This document shows positions 1-9,605 of a stretch of 52,777 nucleotides of DNA, piece after piece. The notes beneath the pieces were generated by a model. The model did no database searches. It was not told the origin of the DNA and worked only from the letters and a program-made list of their open reading frames with translations. Where the stretch lies: NCBI GenBank assembly GCA_955652395.1, contig CATPBJ010000102.1, forward strand, positions 1 through 52,777, in the 5' to 3' direction. The stretch is from an uncultured Terriglobales bacterium (GTDB taxonomy: Bacteria; Acidobacteriota; Terriglobia; Terriglobales; Acidobacteriaceae). Position 1 is the stretch's first letter. Each line of letters opens with the position of its first letter. Made by a program: the position numbers and the translations under genes.

Positions 1-1056
1 CCAACCAAGAATGTCGGTTTCCCTAGTGGAATTCGTCAACGCAACGCCAATCTTCTCCAACGTGCGATTCTTTTTGCCGTCGTCTAAAGCCCGCTTTACG
101 TCGACCAAAACCAGCACGAAACGCTTTTGGGCACGCTCAGCCCGCCTGCGTTCCAGGTACAACATGGAGACGAACGCGTCCTCACTCAAAAGAGCCCGCG
201 CTTCTCCCTGCGAAATCGCGCCAGTTGCGATTACCAGGATGGGACCAGTGCGCTTGTCGAAGATCGGCCCTGCAATCGCGATCGGACTTCCGGCCTGCGC
301 GTGCGCGTTTGTCTGGTTGGCAGCATCGATCCTTCGCAGATGTTCCGCCGCCAATTGCGGCGTCGGATACGCGATCAGCATCAGCGTAGCCGCGCCGTCG
401 GAGGATTGGTAGTTGCCCAAGGCCACTTCAGCGCTGGAATTGAAATCCACCAGTTGCGCGGACAGCGGCGCGTTGATCTTTTCGAGGCCCACCGGCCCCA
501 CCACGTATTTCGCGGTGTTCTTCACATAACCCGACTTCGGAAGATACTGCGGCAGGCTGGGAAGATTTCGTGTGTTCCCGGTGGGCAAGGGCAAAGCTTC
601 CGCCAGTTCCCGTAATTCGGCGGCGGACATGGCGCTCAGTTTCTCGAAGACTGCGTCGACCAAAATGTTGCCCCGATAGAACAACACACGCTCGTTCAGC
701 GACGCGCCCTGGTCCGGGATCGACTCCTTGAGCATCTGCGGCATCTTGTAGTAGGTGAATGCGCCATAGGCTCCGCTGGCATCAGCGAACCGGATGGCTT
801 TCAGGGCGACCTTGCGTCCGTCCTCGAGTGTGTAGGTGCAGGATTCAAAGTCGGTCAACCCGTATTCCTTGAGCAGAGCTGCGTTCACGGAATCGGCGAC
901 TTCTGGATCTTTGCTGGTCTGGGCTGAGCCGGAAATCTGCCACCCGGCAAATTGCGGAGGAAGAATGGATTGCGTGGCCGAGATCGGCTCGCCCGCGAAC
1001 GCAGTACCAACCCCCCCAAATGCCAGAATCAGAACGGATGTGAATTTGGTAACCAT
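1..1056 (-). CDS. Secreted DUF6599-like protein, cut by the window edge, with a foreign-looking C-terminus
   Basis: The frame starts at ATG 1056 and stays open to base 1 (352 codons, no stop). The N-terminus has a short signal-peptide-like segment. Residues about 25-290 follow a pattern I know from secreted acidobacterial proteins of unknown function (DUF6599): a 'FAGW' start, 'LKEYGLTDFESCTYT', 'YGAFTYYKMP', 'LSAMSAAELRELAEALP' and 'YPTPQLAAEHLRRID'. From about base 190 down (residue about 290 on) the character changes to 'LYLERRRAERAQKRFVLVL' and 'STRETDILGW', which resembles the N-terminal regulatory module of acidobacterial exopolysaccharide or GGDEF-like proteins. It is either a real fusion or an assembly chimera. 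No function can be assigned. The gene is monocistronic in this window. Confidence 0.6.
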   Translation of the reverse strand, partial: MVTKFTSVLILAFGGVGTAFAGEPISATQSILPPQFAGWQISGSAQTSKDPEVADSVNAALLKEYGLTDFESCTYTLEDGRKVALKAIRFADASGAYGAFTYYKMPQMLKESIPDQGASLNERVLFYRGNILVDAVFEKLSAMSAAELRELAEALPLPTGNTRNLPSLPQYLPKSGYVKNTAKYVVGPVGLEKINAPLSAQLVDFNSSAEVALGNYQSSDGAATLMLIAYPTPQLAAEHLRRIDAANQTNAHAQAGSPIAIAGPIFDKRTGPILVIATGAISQGEARALLSEDAFVSMLYLERRRAERAQKRFVLVLVDVKRALDDGKKNRTLEKIGVALTNSTRETDILGW

Positions 1057-1190
1057 AAGACGAATCGGGCCGGGAGCGGAAAAGCCCTGTACCACTTAGA
1101 CTACAGACGGGACCGGAAAGTTTCCATCGGTCGTGGACCGAGGAGCCTGATTCACTGGTTTTCTTTGTGCACTCTGCGGCCCTCAGCGTA

Positions 1191-1246
1191 CTTTGCGGTT
1201 AAGGGGTTGATCTGGCCACACCAAGGCAAAATCTTAAACCGCAAAG
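1191..1246. repeat. Imperfect inverted repeat in the spacer
   Basis: Arms CTTTGCGGTTAAG (1191-1203) and CTTAAACCGCAAAG (1233-1246) are near-exact inverted copies about 30 bp apart. The surrounding bases (CTTTGTGCACTCTGCGG, GCAAAGGGCGCAAAG) belong to the same degenerate theme, which is common between genes in acidobacterial genomes. It lies between the stop of the amidase gene and the start of the DUF6599-like gene and contains no gene of its own. Confidence 0.6.
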
Positions 1247-1285
1247 GGCGCAAAGACTTCTTGGGGCCCGCGCAGGAGTGTCGTA

Positions 1286-3466
1286 CTACTGGCTCTCACC
1301 CTTATCAATCTTGCTGGCGACTCTAACCCCGCTCAAGCCGCTCACATACTTCGAAATTCCCCGGTAAAGCGATTCTGCAATGCGCTGGCGATAGTCGGGA
1401 GTCCGCAATCTGCGTTCGTCCCCTGGATTGCTGACGAATGAAATCTCGGCCAGAATCGACGGCATGTTGGCCCCGATGAGCACGATGAACGGCGCCTTCT
1501 TGACCCCGCGGTCGCGGACTCCAGGGCTCTTGGCTGCCAGTCCGCTGTGCAGGGCGCGCTGCACGTTAGAAGCGAATTCGCGTGATTCCTCGATCTTCTC
1601 TTTTAACGCGATCTTCTTCACCAGATCCTGGAGTTCATGGATGGATTTGTCCGAGGCCGCGTTTTCGCGCGCGGCCACATCCAGCGCTTCGGCGGACGAG
1701 GTGAAGTTCAGGTAGTAGGTCTCGACGCCGCGCGCATCCGGATCTCGACTGGAGTTAGCGTGAATCGAAACGAACAGGTCCGCCTGCTCCTGGTTGGCGA
1801 TCGAGGTGCGAGTCTCGAGCGGAATGAAAGTGTCATCCTTGCGAGTATAGACGACTTCGGCGCCCAGCCTTGCCTGCAGCAGCTTGCCCAGCCGCCGGCC
1901 GACGTCGAGCACCAGATCTTTCTCCTCCAGACCATTGGGGCCGATGGTACCGGTATCGTGTCCGCCGTGACCGGGATCGATGACGATCCTACCGATTTTC
2001 AATCCTAGGGCCCGGATCAACGAGCGATCGCCCCTCGCCGTCGGAGAGGCTTCGCGGACATCCGGAAAAGTCGCTGCCGGCTGGCGCTTGCTCCGGCCGG
2101 AGGTTCTCGAAAGCGTGGGCCAGATCAGAGCAGGCGGAGGCAGAGTGATCGGCGCCTTGGTCGCAGGCTTGATCTCTGGAGGATCGAGTTTGGCTACGGC
2201 GACAGCGCTGTCGTCGTCATCGTCCGCTTCCACCACCGTTTTCCTGGCACCATGGCTGGTCGTGACCAACGCCGACTTAGCAGGTCCCTTGACTTGTGCC
2301 TTTGCTTCTGCGGCCGCAAGCGGCTTGGGGGTGGAGGTGGCAGCGGCATCAAGTGTCTTCGGATTCTCCAGACTCACCGTGGCGGATTCTTTCACCGGCG
2401 TTTGTGGTGCCTCTTTTAGAGTCTGACTATCCTTGCTGTGAACGTCGTTGCTACGAACATCCTTGCTGTGAATATCAATAATCAGCCGTGGCGGATCGGT
2501 GAGCAGAGAGGTGGTGTATTCGGAGCGATCCGCTACCTCCAGTACAATCCGCGCTTTCCCGGGCTGGAACTGCGCCACCCGGATCTTTTTCAGCAGACCA
2601 TCATCCACGTCGAAAGTTTTGCCTAGCAGCGACGACGTCAAATTGGTGTCGAGCAAATCAAAAAAAATTCGCTCGGGATGATCAATGCGCTGGGACTCGA
2701 ACTCTACGTCACTTTCCAGACCAATGGAGATCCTGCTGTACTCCGGGTTGGACCAATGGCGGATGCTGGTGACGTGCGATGGCCTCCGGCTTTCGTGCGA
2801 GTCCTCCACGTCGGGGGCTTCGGCGGCAGAGGGATTCGGACGCTTGCTGGAAACCTCTTTTCCGGCGCGTCCTTGGGGGGCGCTGGAATTGTCATCCGAA
2901 TCATTCTCGTCTTTTGATCTCAAGCCAGCTTGCTGCACCGTTTCACTGAGCGCCTTGCGCGCCTCATCGGCCAGGCGGTGGTGAGGATAGCGATGGAGAA
3001 ACTCCTCGAATGCCAGCTTGGCCTGGGCGGGGTCTTTGAGATCATCCTGGTAGATCTGGCCGATGGTGAACAACGCGTCGAAGCGGTCACGGCTGCCGGG
3101 ATATTCCCGTCGCAAAAACTTGTATTCACCGATGGCTGCATGCAGCATCTTGCCATCGTTAAACCGCCGGCCCATTTCCGCCAGCACTTCGGCCACGGCA
3201 ACGACACTGGGGTCCGCTTTGGAAGAAGCCGGCGAGCCGTAGTACACGCGGCGGTAGGCGGAAATCACGCGTTGATATTCATTGCGACTCTGTTGGGCGG
3301 AGGGAAGGCTGTTCAGGGACTCTCGCATACGTTCTGCCGCGGAGTATTGCGTGCGCGCCCACGCCTCGGACTTACCCCGTGCCTGCAGGGGCAATGCCGG
3401 GAGCAAAAGCAGGAGCAGAGCCGCACCCAGACGCCTTGCGCGTTGGCCTCGATCGGAGTTCTTCAA
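1286..3466 (-). CDS. amiC: N-acetylmuramoyl-L-alanine amidase (AMIN + Amidase_3) with N-terminal TPR region
   Basis: This is a predicted secreted zinc amidase that cuts the lactyl-peptide bond of peptidoglycan during daughter-cell separation. A signal peptide (residues 1-30) is followed by TPR-like helices (about 60-175), an acidic linker, an AMIN domain (about 236-335, 'SRISIGLESDVEFESQRI'), a low-complexity linker and the Amidase_3 domain (about 490-712). Zinc and catalytic residues are visible: H500 in 'IDPGHGGHDTG', E515, H569 in 'SIHANS' and E674 in 'ILAEISF'. At 726 residues it is longer than E. coli AmiC because of the TPR region and the linkers. The linker includes a short 'HSKDV' tandem repeat. 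The start is TTG. It lies about 75 bp downstream of the lytic transglycosylase on the same strand, which suggests co-transcription of two wall hydrolases. Confidence 0.93.
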   Translation of the reverse strand: MKNSDRGQRARRLGAALLLLLLPALPLQARGKSEAWARTQYSAAERMRESLNSLPSAQQSRNEYQRVISAYRRVYYGSPASSKADPSVVAVAEVLAEMGRRFNDGKMLHAAIGEYKFLRREYPGSRDRFDALFTIGQIYQDDLKDPAQAKLAFEEFLHRYPHHRLADEARKALSETVQQAGLRSKDENDSDDNSSAPQGRAGKEVSSKRPNPSAAEAPDVEDSHESRRPSHVTSIRHWSNPEYSRISIGLESDVEFESQRIDHPERIFFDLLDTNLTSSLLGKTFDVDDGLLKKIRVAQFQPGKARIVLEVADRSEYTTSLLTDPPRLIIDIHSKDVRSNDVHSKDSQTLKEAPQTPVKESATVSLENPKTLDAAATSTPKPLAAAEAKAQVKGPAKSALVTTSHGARKTVVEADDDDDSAVAVAKLDPPEIKPATKAPITLPPPALIWPTLSRTSGRSKRQPAATFPDVREASPTARGDRSLIRALGLKIGRIVIDPGHGGHDTGTIGPNGLEEKDLVLDVGRRLGKLLQARLGAEVVYTRKDDTFIPLETRTSIANQEQADLFVSIHANSSRDPDARGVETYYLNFTSSAEALDVAARENAASDKSIHELQDLVKKIALKEKIEESREFASNVQRALHSGLAAKSPGVRDRGVKKAPFIVLIGANMPSILAEISFVSNPGDERRLRTPDYRQRIAESLYRGISKYVSGLSGVRVASKIDKGESQ

Positions 3467-3540
3467 TTTTCCAGCCCGTAGTTGCCTAGCCCGTAATTCG
3501 CGTAACTCGCCAGGAGCTAATGTTCGAGATGCCGATCTCT

Positions 3541-4359
3541 CTAGTCGGTGTTGCTAAATGACAGCACGCCCCGGTCATCCCGCTTCACCCGCACCGGCTC
3601 ATGCACGGGACTGCTCAGGATGCGATCGCCCGAAGCCGTGTCGCCGTAATACAATTGGGTGATTCGTTTCACGTAGTTGCGGGTCTCGCGGAAGTGCGGC
3701 ACTCCCGCGCTTCTCGCCACTGCTCCCGGGCCTGCGTTGTAAGCAGCCAGGCTCAGTTTGACGTCGCCACCATAGCTTTCCATCAACTTCTTCAGATGGC
3801 GGACGCCCGCATCCACGTTCTGCTGCGGATCGAACGGGTTGACAACGTTCAGTTGCCGCGCCGTCTGTGGCATCAGTTGCATCAGCCCCATCGCTCCGGT
3901 TCGGGAGACTGCGTTAGGGTTGAAGTTCGACTCCACCTTGATAACCGCGCGTACCAGACTGGGGTCCACGTTATGCCGGGACGCAGCCTGGTCAATCGCG
4001 GCATCGATCTCCTGCTGCGTGAATGGCTTCCCACGCACGAAGCTGGAAACCTGCTGCGAGGTGCTGACTTCAGCCGCGGCCGAACGCGCCGCCCGCATAT
4101 TGGCCGGTGGGACCGATTTCCAGCGGTGTGCGGTAGGGCTCCAGTACATGAGGCCACTGCTTCGCATCGCAGGAGTTGTCGAGAGCCTGGGTGGTGCTAC
4201 CGGCGCCTCGTCGTTGACGTAAACTTTTCGTCCAAAGCTGTCGATGTTGGCGGTGATGCTTGCGGAACCGGCTTGTGCCCGCAGATATGGCGTTGTGAGA
4301 GAAAGGAAGGTCGCGAGTACGGGACTAGCCATCAGGGCGACTTGCAGGCGTTTTCGCAT
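3541..4359 (-). CDS. Secreted lytic transglycosylase (SLT/MltE-like)
   Basis: This is a predicted murein lytic transglycosylase that cleaves MurNAc-GlcNAc bonds. The start at 4359 gives 272 residues beginning with a clear signal peptide (MRKRLQVALMASPVLATFLS). The frame could extend to a TTG at 4476, but that region contains the promoter hexamers, so the longer start would not be transcribed. The catalytic domain (about 125-245) shows 'VIKVESNFNPNAVS' with the catalytic Glu, 'GAMGLMQLMPQTA' and 'AAYNAGPGAV', the signature motifs of SLT family 1. A short linker lies before the domain. It is the first gene of a likely operon with the amidase gene downstream. Confidence 0.92.
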   Translation of the reverse strand: MRKRLQVALMASPVLATFLSLTTPYLRAQAGSASITANIDSFGRKVYVNDEAPVAPPRLSTTPAMRSSGLMYWSPTAHRWKSVPPANMRAARSAAAEVSTSQQVSSFVRGKPFTQQEIDAAIDQAASRHNVDPSLVRAVIKVESNFNPNAVSRTGAMGLMQLMPQTARQLNVVNPFDPQQNVDAGVRHLKKLMESYGGDVKLSLAAYNAGPGAVARSAGVPHFRETRNYVKRITQLYYGDTASGDRILSSPVHEPVRVKRDDRGVLSFSNTD

Positions 4360-4447
4360 AGCCGGGTTTAGCGCTTGCACGCGGACAGACAAGTCCCCCG
4401 CGCTACCTACCCGGAACCTGACGGAGAAAACCAACCAGAGTGAACTC

Positions 4448-4476
4448 ATTATAGGCTGGCGGTCAGGAGGTAGCAA
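4448..4476 (-). promoter_or_regulatory. Sigma-70-type promoter for the wall-hydrolase pair
   Basis: On the minus strand TTGCTA (4471-4476) and a perfect TATAAT (4448-4453) are separated by exactly 17 bp. Transcription would start near 4440, giving a leader of about 80 nt before the ATG at 4359. Confidence 0.7.
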
Positions 4477-4650
4477 TTGAACTGAAGACCAATAGAACCA
4501 CCGAAGTAATACAGCAATTCATTGAAAATATAGATATTTACAAAGCCGATTGGTTACCTTGCGCGACCCGCCTTGGGCCGATCCTAAAGGGGTAGACGCC
4601 GGCGCGACTTTTACCTCCTTTGTCGGCTGTAGTAGGCTGCCTGCGTCACC

Positions 4651-5766
4651 ATGAACGACCTCTCCCTGCCGCAAGGTGAAGCTCCGGACTCGCTGATGCT
4701 CTACGGCTTCTGGTATCGCGCCCTGCCCAGCCAGCAGGTGGGTGGGAGCCAACTGCAGAAGGCCACGTTGCTCGAGACCCCGCTGGCCATCGGACGCGAT
4801 CGTCAGGGTCGTCCGTTTGCGCTGCAGGACGCCTGCCCGCACCGTGGCATGCCGCTTACCCACGGCCACTTCGACGGCCGGCAGGTGGAATGCAGCTACC
4901 ACGGCTGGCGGTTCGATGGACATACTGGCCAGTGCCAGCTCATCCCGTCCCTCACTGCGGACCAGAAGCTGAAGATTGACCGAATTTATGCGGGCAGTTA
5001 TCCCTGCGCAGAACATGACGACTTCATCTGGGTCTTCATTCCTGAACCGCCGCCGCCGGGAGCCGGATTCACCAAAGCCGCGGACGCGCCCACTCCAGCC
5101 CCCCGAGTGCCCACCTTCAGCGAGAAGTACAAACTGGCCTACCTGAGCGCCGATCTGCCCTGCAGCGTCGATCACGGAATCATCGGGCTGATGGATCCCG
5201 CGCACGGGCCGTTCGTTCATCAGGCCTGGTGGTGGCGCAGTCGCTGCAGCATTCACGAGAAGCAGAAAAATTTCGAGCCCATTCCTAACGGCTTTCGCAT
5301 GAGCGCGCACACGCCCAGCTCGAATAGCGCACCCTACAAGCTGCTGCGGCTGTACGCCGATGCCGAATCCATCAGCACGACCATTGATTTTGTTCTGCCC
5401 AACCTGCGGCTGGAGACCATCCGCGCCGGCAAATACTGGTTCTCGTCATTGACCACGGTGACGCCCATCACCCGCAGCCACTGCCGCATCGATGTGGTAG
5501 CGGCGTGGAACATTTTTCGCTGGGTGCCGCTGGGGCCTCAGCTTCTCAAATTTGTCTTCGCGAAGTTTGTGGAACAGGATCGGCAGACGATGGAACAGCA
5601 GTCGGAAGGCCTGAAGCACAATCCACACCTGATGCTGATCGATGACGCCGACCGTCCCGCCAAATGGTATTTCGGATTGAAGTCGGCGCTTCTGGAGTCG
5701 CGGAAGACGGGCGCCGAGATGAAGCATCCGCTGACGGGCCCACTCACCTTGAAGTGGCGCAGCTAG
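4651..5766 (+). CDS. Rieske [2Fe-2S] non-heme iron oxygenase, alpha-subunit type
   Basis: This is a predicted ring-hydroxylating or O-demethylating oxygenase of 371 residues. The Rieske domain (about 20-125) carries both cluster-binding motifs: 'CPHRGMPL' and 'CSYHGWRF'. The catalytic domain has the mononuclear iron site 'DPAHGPFVH' (D-x2-H-x4-H) near residues 188-196, followed by a long hydrophobic C-terminal pocket domain. The architecture resembles the single-component family of vanillate demethylase and pheophorbide a oxygenase relatives, and the substrate cannot be told from sequence. No reductase or ferredoxin gene is adjacent, so the electron donor must be encoded elsewhere. ATG 4651 is the only sensible start, although no strong ribosome-binding site precedes it. 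Confidence 0.88.
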   Translation: MNDLSLPQGEAPDSLMLYGFWYRALPSQQVGGSQLQKATLLETPLAIGRDRQGRPFALQDACPHRGMPLTHGHFDGRQVECSYHGWRFDGHTGQCQLIPSLTADQKLKIDRIYAGSYPCAEHDDFIWVFIPEPPPPGAGFTKAADAPTPAPRVPTFSEKYKLAYLSADLPCSVDHGIIGLMDPAHGPFVHQAWWWRSRCSIHEKQKNFEPIPNGFRMSAHTPSSNSAPYKLLRLYADAESISTTIDFVLPNLRLETIRAGKYWFSSLTTVTPITRSHCRIDVVAAWNIFRWVPLGPQLLKFVFAKFVEQDRQTMEQQSEGLKHNPHLMLIDDADRPAKWYFGLKSALLESRKTGAEMKHPLTGPLTLKWRS

Positions 5767-5773
5767 TAGCGCC

Positions 5774-5812
5774 GGCGTCCCGCCCGCTGTCGTGAGGCGT
5801 CCCGCCCTCACT
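5774..5812. repeat. Dispersed repeat, two GGCGTCCCGCCC units
   Basis: GGCGTCCCGCCC occurs at 5774-5785 and again at 5796-5807. The second lies in GTGAGGCGTCCCGCCCTCAC, which can fold into a hairpin. Related copies lie at 31662-31673 and about 33813-33826. This one fills the spacer between the convergent oxygenase and STAS-like genes and may also act as a weak transcription stop. Confidence 0.6.
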
Positions 5813-5832
5813 TCGACCAGGCACAACCGAAC

Positions 5833-6195
5833 TCACTCCTCCACCAACCAGTCCAAAGCTTCCTCGCGGGTCTTGAACGTCGGCAATTCCCTCTGCGAAA
5901 AGGTCTTCAGGTGCTGGTAGAACACTTTGGGCATGGCCTCCGTACCCACCCACGCGGAACGCTTCAGATACGGCCGGTCGAAGACCAAGGCGGGTTTAAT
6001 ACTCTCCAGGCTCTTCTTTTCGATTTTCGAGCCCGTGAAATCCGCAAGCAGCAGCACCGATCCGCGAGGTTCAGCAGTAACCCGAGTGGGAACCAGGGCG
6101 GCGAGTTCTTCCAATTGCTCCGACGAGCAGCCGGAACCATCCACCAGAAGAATTTTCTTGTGCTTGTGGCTGATGAAACGGATGCGATTCTTCAT
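5833..6195 (-). CDS. Small STAS/SpoIIAA-like protein
   Basis: This protein of 120 residues has an alternating strand-helix pattern ('KKILLVDGSGCSSEQLEELA', 'RGSVLLLADFTGSKIEKKS', 'TFKTREEALDWLVEE') typical of the SpoIIAA-like/STAS-fold proteins related to the UspA-sized 'STAS/SEC14' family. The ending 'F.T.EEALDWL' is characteristic of that group. The open frame runs upstream to 6411, overlapping alaS, but ATG 6195 has an ideal AGGAGGG ribosome-binding site five to six bases ahead and removes the overlap. The role is unknown. It sits just downstream of alaS on the same strand and may be co-transcribed with it. Confidence 0.7.
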   Translation of the reverse strand: MKNRIRFISHKHKKILLVDGSGCSSEQLEELAALVPTRVTAEPRGSVLLLADFTGSKIEKKSLESIKPALVFDRPYLKRSAWVGTEAMPKVFYQHLKTFSQRELPTFKTREEALDWLVEE

Positions 6196-6307
6196 TCGCC
6201 CTCCTTTTGCCGCGGAGTGTAGCAAACACGGCAAAATCGTGCGCGGACTTTCGTTCGGTCGGCGAATCGCCGGTTGAGAACCGGGAACTGATATCTGACA
6301 ACCGGAG

Positions 6308-9300
6308 TTAACTTGCCAGCAAAGCGTCCACCACGCCGTACACCTCGCCCAGCGCAGCATCCAGCGCGCCCGGATCCTTGCCGCCGGCCTCGGCAAGATC
6401 AGGTCTGCCACCTCCCTTGCCGCCGACTTTCTGCGCCACCGGCCCGATGACTTTGCCCGCCTGGATTTTACTCGTAAGGTCTTTGGTCACGCCCACAATG
6501 AGCGCGACGCTGCCGTTCGTGGCCGAGCCCAGGACGACAACGCCTGATCCCAGTTTGTCGCGTAGTTGGTCCACCAGAGTACGCATCTGCGCGCGCGCGA
6601 GATTGTCCACCCGGTGCGCCAGCACCTTTACGCCGCGAACATCTTTGATCTGGTCGGTTACCGAAGCCACGGTGGAGGAGGCTGATTTCATCCGCGCCTG
6701 ATCGAGTTCGCGGGCCAGCCGCTTGATCTCTGCGTCTTTCTTTTCCAGCTCCGCTTTGAACGCTTCAGCGGGCGACAGGGAGTCTCCGGGGGCGGGTGCC
6801 CCATCCTTTCGCGTTCTTTGCGAAAGGGTGGGACCAACGAAGCTTGACACCACACTCTCCAGTTCATGATCTTTCTGGAAATGATGCAGCGAGCCTTCTC
6901 CCGTGACGGCCTCGATGCGACGCACGCCGGATGACACGCTGCCTTCCTTCAGGACTTTAATCAGGCCGATCTCGCCGGTGGCGTTGGTGTGCGTGCCCCC
7001 GCAAAGTTCGGTTGAGAAGTCTCCGATTTTGATCACGCGAACCTTGTCGCCATACTTCTCTCCGAACAGCGCCATGGCCTTGTATTCGTTGATGGCGACA
7101 TCAATCGGGACGTCTTCGATGACTTCGATCTTCCGGTTGCGCAGCACTTCCTTGTTGATCAGATCTTCGATATCCTGCAATTCTTCATCCGCGACTCCGG
7201 TGAAGTGCGAGAAGTCGAAGCGCAGATGATCGGGCGCCACCAGCGACCCAGCCTGTTTTACATGCTTGCCCAGAACTTCGCGCAGCCCGGCCTGCAGTAA
7301 GTGCGTGGCGGTGTGATTGCGCATCGTGGCCTGGCGGATTTCGGTGTCGACGACGGCATCGACCTTTTGACCCACGCGAATCGGGTGTTTTGCGGTGACT
7401 TGATGCGCACGCACGCCCTGAATCGGGGAGTAGCAGCCTTTCACTTCGGCGACGAGGGTATTGTGATCGTCACTGTAGAGCCATCCCCGGTCGCCGACCT
7501 GTCCGCCGGATTCGGCGTAGAACGGGGTGTGGTCAAGGATGATCTCGCCTTCTTCGCCGGGCTTGAGCGCTGGCGCGCCTTGGCCCTTGTGGATGATAGC
7601 GAGCACTTCGCAGCCGTCGGAGCGAGTTTGGCGGTAGCCCTCGAACTCGGATTTCGGGAGTGGCTGGTACGCGGGATTAGCAGTTTGCTTGGCCGCGCCT
7701 TTCCAGGAGGCGCGAGCACGTTCGCGCTGCTCGGCCATTGCGAGATCGAAACCTTCTTGATCGAAAGCGATACCTTGATCCCGTGCGGCGTCTTGCATGA
7801 AGTCGAGAGGCATACCGAAGGTGTCGTAGAGCTTGAACGCATCCTTTCCCGAATAAATTGGGAGATCGAGGGTTCGCACTGCTCCCATTGCTCTCCGAAA
7901 CCTGTCGTCTGGTATCTCAGCCGCGAGCTTTGTCGCCTCCGTGATTTGCGAGTTGATGTCGTGAACTCTCCAGTAGAAATCTGCGCTGGTGGCGCTCTGC
8001 TCTTCGCCAGCATCGCTAAGAGCCTTCTCGAGGCCCTTTAGTCGAGAGGCCATCTCTTGCTGACGGGCATCGCGTGGGCCATCAATCCGTCCGAGATCTT
8101 CTTGGACCTCACGCGTCATCACGCTCAATGAAACAATTCTGTCGCCAATTTCTTCGTTCCGCGCATCCATTTCACGGAGATTTCTTTGGAGATCTTCCTC
8201 TAGCTTAGCCAGGCCTATGTCCAGCGTGCGCGCAAACCGAGTTTCCTCTGCCGATACTGTTTTGAAGACTCGTTCAACGGATTCCATCAACTCGGGATAG
8301 GCATCTTGCATCAGATCGCGTACTGCGTAGACCATCTCGCACAGAAAAAGTTTCTTCTGTCCGAGTAGCCTCCCGTGGGTGATCGCTCGCCGGATAATCT
8401 TTCGCAGCACATATCCGCGACCTTCGTTTGCAGGCAGCACTCCATCGGAGATCAGGAATGTTGCGGCACGCGAGTGGTCGGCGATCACGCGCAACGATGC
8501 TGCCGACTTGGAGCTAGCCGAGCCTTGCTCGGCTTGGACGGAGCCCCTGGTGGCTCCTGTCAATTCCGCCGCGCGTTTGATCAGTGGCGTGAACAAATCC
8601 GTGTCGTAATTCGAAATCACGCCCTGCAGCACCGCGGTCACTCGCTCCAGCCCGATGCCGGTATCGATTGACGGCTTCGGCAGCGGATTCAGCTTGCCGC
8701 TGGCGTCGCGGTCAAACTGCATGAAGACGAGATTCCACAGTTCGACGTAGCGGCCGCAATCGCAGCCGAATTTGCAGTCGGTGTGGCCCTGATCGGACGC
8801 AGCGATGCCCATGTCATAGTGCAGTTCGCTGCAGGGACCGCATGGGCCGGTGTCGCCCATTTGCCAGAAGTTGTCTTCCAAGCCGAACTCAAAGATTCGG
8901 TCTTTGGGCACGCCCTGGCCGAGCCACAGGTCGTGAGCTTCGGCATCACGTGACATCCCGCCTTCGCCGTTGAAGATGGTCACGTACAGCCTGTCTTTTT
9001 CTATGGCAAACCATTGCGGCGAGGTGATCAGTTCCCAGGCGTAAGCGATGGCGTCTTTCTTGAAATAGTCGCCGAAGGAAAAATTTCCCAGCATTTCGAA
9101 AAACGTGTGGTGGCGGTTGGTGAATCCGACGTTTTCCAGATCGTTATGTTTGCCGCCCGCGCGCACACATTTCTGTGACGTTGTGGCCCGGGTGTAGTCG
9201 CGCTTTTCCAGCCCGAGGAAGATGTCCTTGAACTGGTTCATGCCTGCGTTGGTGAACAGCAGGGTAAGGTCGTTCTGCGGGACGAGCGATGAGGAATGCA

Positions 9301-9367
9301 CCTCGCGATGTCCCTTCTGAACGAAATAGTCCAGAAATTTGCGGCGGATTTCAGAGCCGGTCAGCAT
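6308..9367 (-). CDS. alaS: Alanine--tRNA ligase with internal insertions
   Basis: The enzyme attaches alanine to tRNA-Ala and edits mischarged tRNA. All domains are present: the class II catalytic core (1-380, with '[14 protein letters not shown]', '[19 protein letters not shown]' and '[11 protein letters not shown]'), the tRNA-binding region, the editing domain ('[16 protein letters not shown]' about 688-703 and '[13 protein letters not shown]'), and the C-terminal glycine-rich C-Ala domain ('[15 protein letters not shown]'). It has 1019 residues against about 870-900 normally. The excess is a roughly 105-residue coiled-coil-like segment (about 395-503), about 16 residues from a double-hairpin DNA element (about 274-291), and a palindrome-encoded stretch (about 845-862). 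ATG 9367 gives the canonical '[13 protein letters not shown]' start. The reading frame is intact. Confidence 0.97.
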   Translation of the reverse strand: MLTGSEIRRKFLDYFVQKGHREVHSSSLVPQNDLTLLFTNAGMNQFKDIFLGLEKRDYTRATTSQKCVRAGGKHNDLENVGFTNRHHTFFEMLGNFSFGDYFKKDAIAYAWELITSPQWFAIEKDRLYVTIFNGEGGMSRDAEAHDLWLGQGVPKDRIFEFGLEDNFWQMGDTGPCGPCSELHYDMGIAASDQGHTDCKFGCDCGRYVELWNLVFMQFDRDASGKLNPLPKPSIDTGIGLERVTAVLQGVISNYDTDLFTPLIKRAAELTGATRGSVQAEQGSASSKSAASLRVIADHSRAATFLISDGVLPANEGRGYVLRKIIRRAITHGRLLGQKKLFLCEMVYAVRDLMQDAYPELMESVERVFKTVSAEETRFARTLDIGLAKLEEDLQRNLREMDARNEEIGDRIVSLSVMTREVQEDLGRIDGPRDARQQEMASRLKGLEKALSDAGEEQSATSADFYWRVHDINSQITEATKLAAEIPDDRFRRAMGAVRTLDLPIYSGKDAFKLYDTFGMPLDFMQDAARDQGIAFDQEGFDLAMAEQRERARASWKGAAKQTANPAYQPLPKSEFEGYRQTRSDGCEVLAIIHKGQGAPALKPGEEGEIILDHTPFYAESGGQVGDRGWLYSDDHNTLVAEVKGCYSPIQGVRAHQVTAKHPIRVGQKVDAVVDTEIRQATMRNHTATHLLQAGLREVLGKHVKQAGSLVAPDHLRFDFSHFTGVADEELQDIEDLINKEVLRNRKIEVIEDVPIDVAINEYKAMALFGEKYGDKVRVIKIGDFSTELCGGTHTNATGEIGLIKVLKEGSVSSGVRRIEAVTGEGSLHHFQKDHELESVVSSFVGPTLSQRTRKDGAPAPGDSLSPAEAFKAELEKKDAEIKRLARELDQARMKSASSTVASVTDQIKDVRGVKVLAHRVDNLARAQMRTLVDQLRDKLGSGVVVLGSATNGSVALIVGVTKDLTSKIQAGKVIGPVAQKVGGKGGGRPDLAEAGGKDPGALDAALGEVYGVVDALLAS
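6794..6833. repeat. Palindromic element (family A) in frame inside alaS
   Basis: CCCATCCTTTCGC (6800-6812) and GCGAAAGGGTGGG (6820-6832) form a 13-bp hairpin with one wobble pair, preceded by GGGTGCC. The same design, with the wobble at the same place, occurs inside pheT at 37069-37103. It encodes the linker '[16 protein letters not shown]' of AlaRS without breaking the frame. Confidence 0.75.
8512..8557. repeat. Double-hairpin element in frame inside alaS
   Basis: Two adjacent perfect hairpins: AGCCGAGC/GCTCGGCT (8516-8523 and 8527-8534) and GGAGCC/GGCTCC (8540-8545 and 8552-8557). They encode '[16 protein letters not shown]' at a point where other AlaRS proteins have only a few residues before 'SLRVIADH'. 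Confidence 0.6.
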
Positions 9368-9605
9368 GGAATGGTTGGGAACCCGTTGATTTCCAACTCG
9401 ATTCTAGCATCGGCGAAAGCGTGTCGTGAACGTGTCGCTTTCAGCCGGGGGTCTCGGGTTCCGCGAGAGACACGCGATCGACCACGATCCGAGCTACATG
9501 CGGGGATAAGCTTCCGATGGCGCGGTCTCTTGGCGAAGCTGGCCCGGCTCTGAAACGCCGGGCTGCTCTGAGAGTGTCTTTCCAGCGCCAAACTGGTTTG
9601 CGAAA

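Noticed and set aside
4519-5310. 263-codon minus frame opposite the Rieske oxygenase
   Set aside because: The plus strand carries both Rieske motifs and the iron site.
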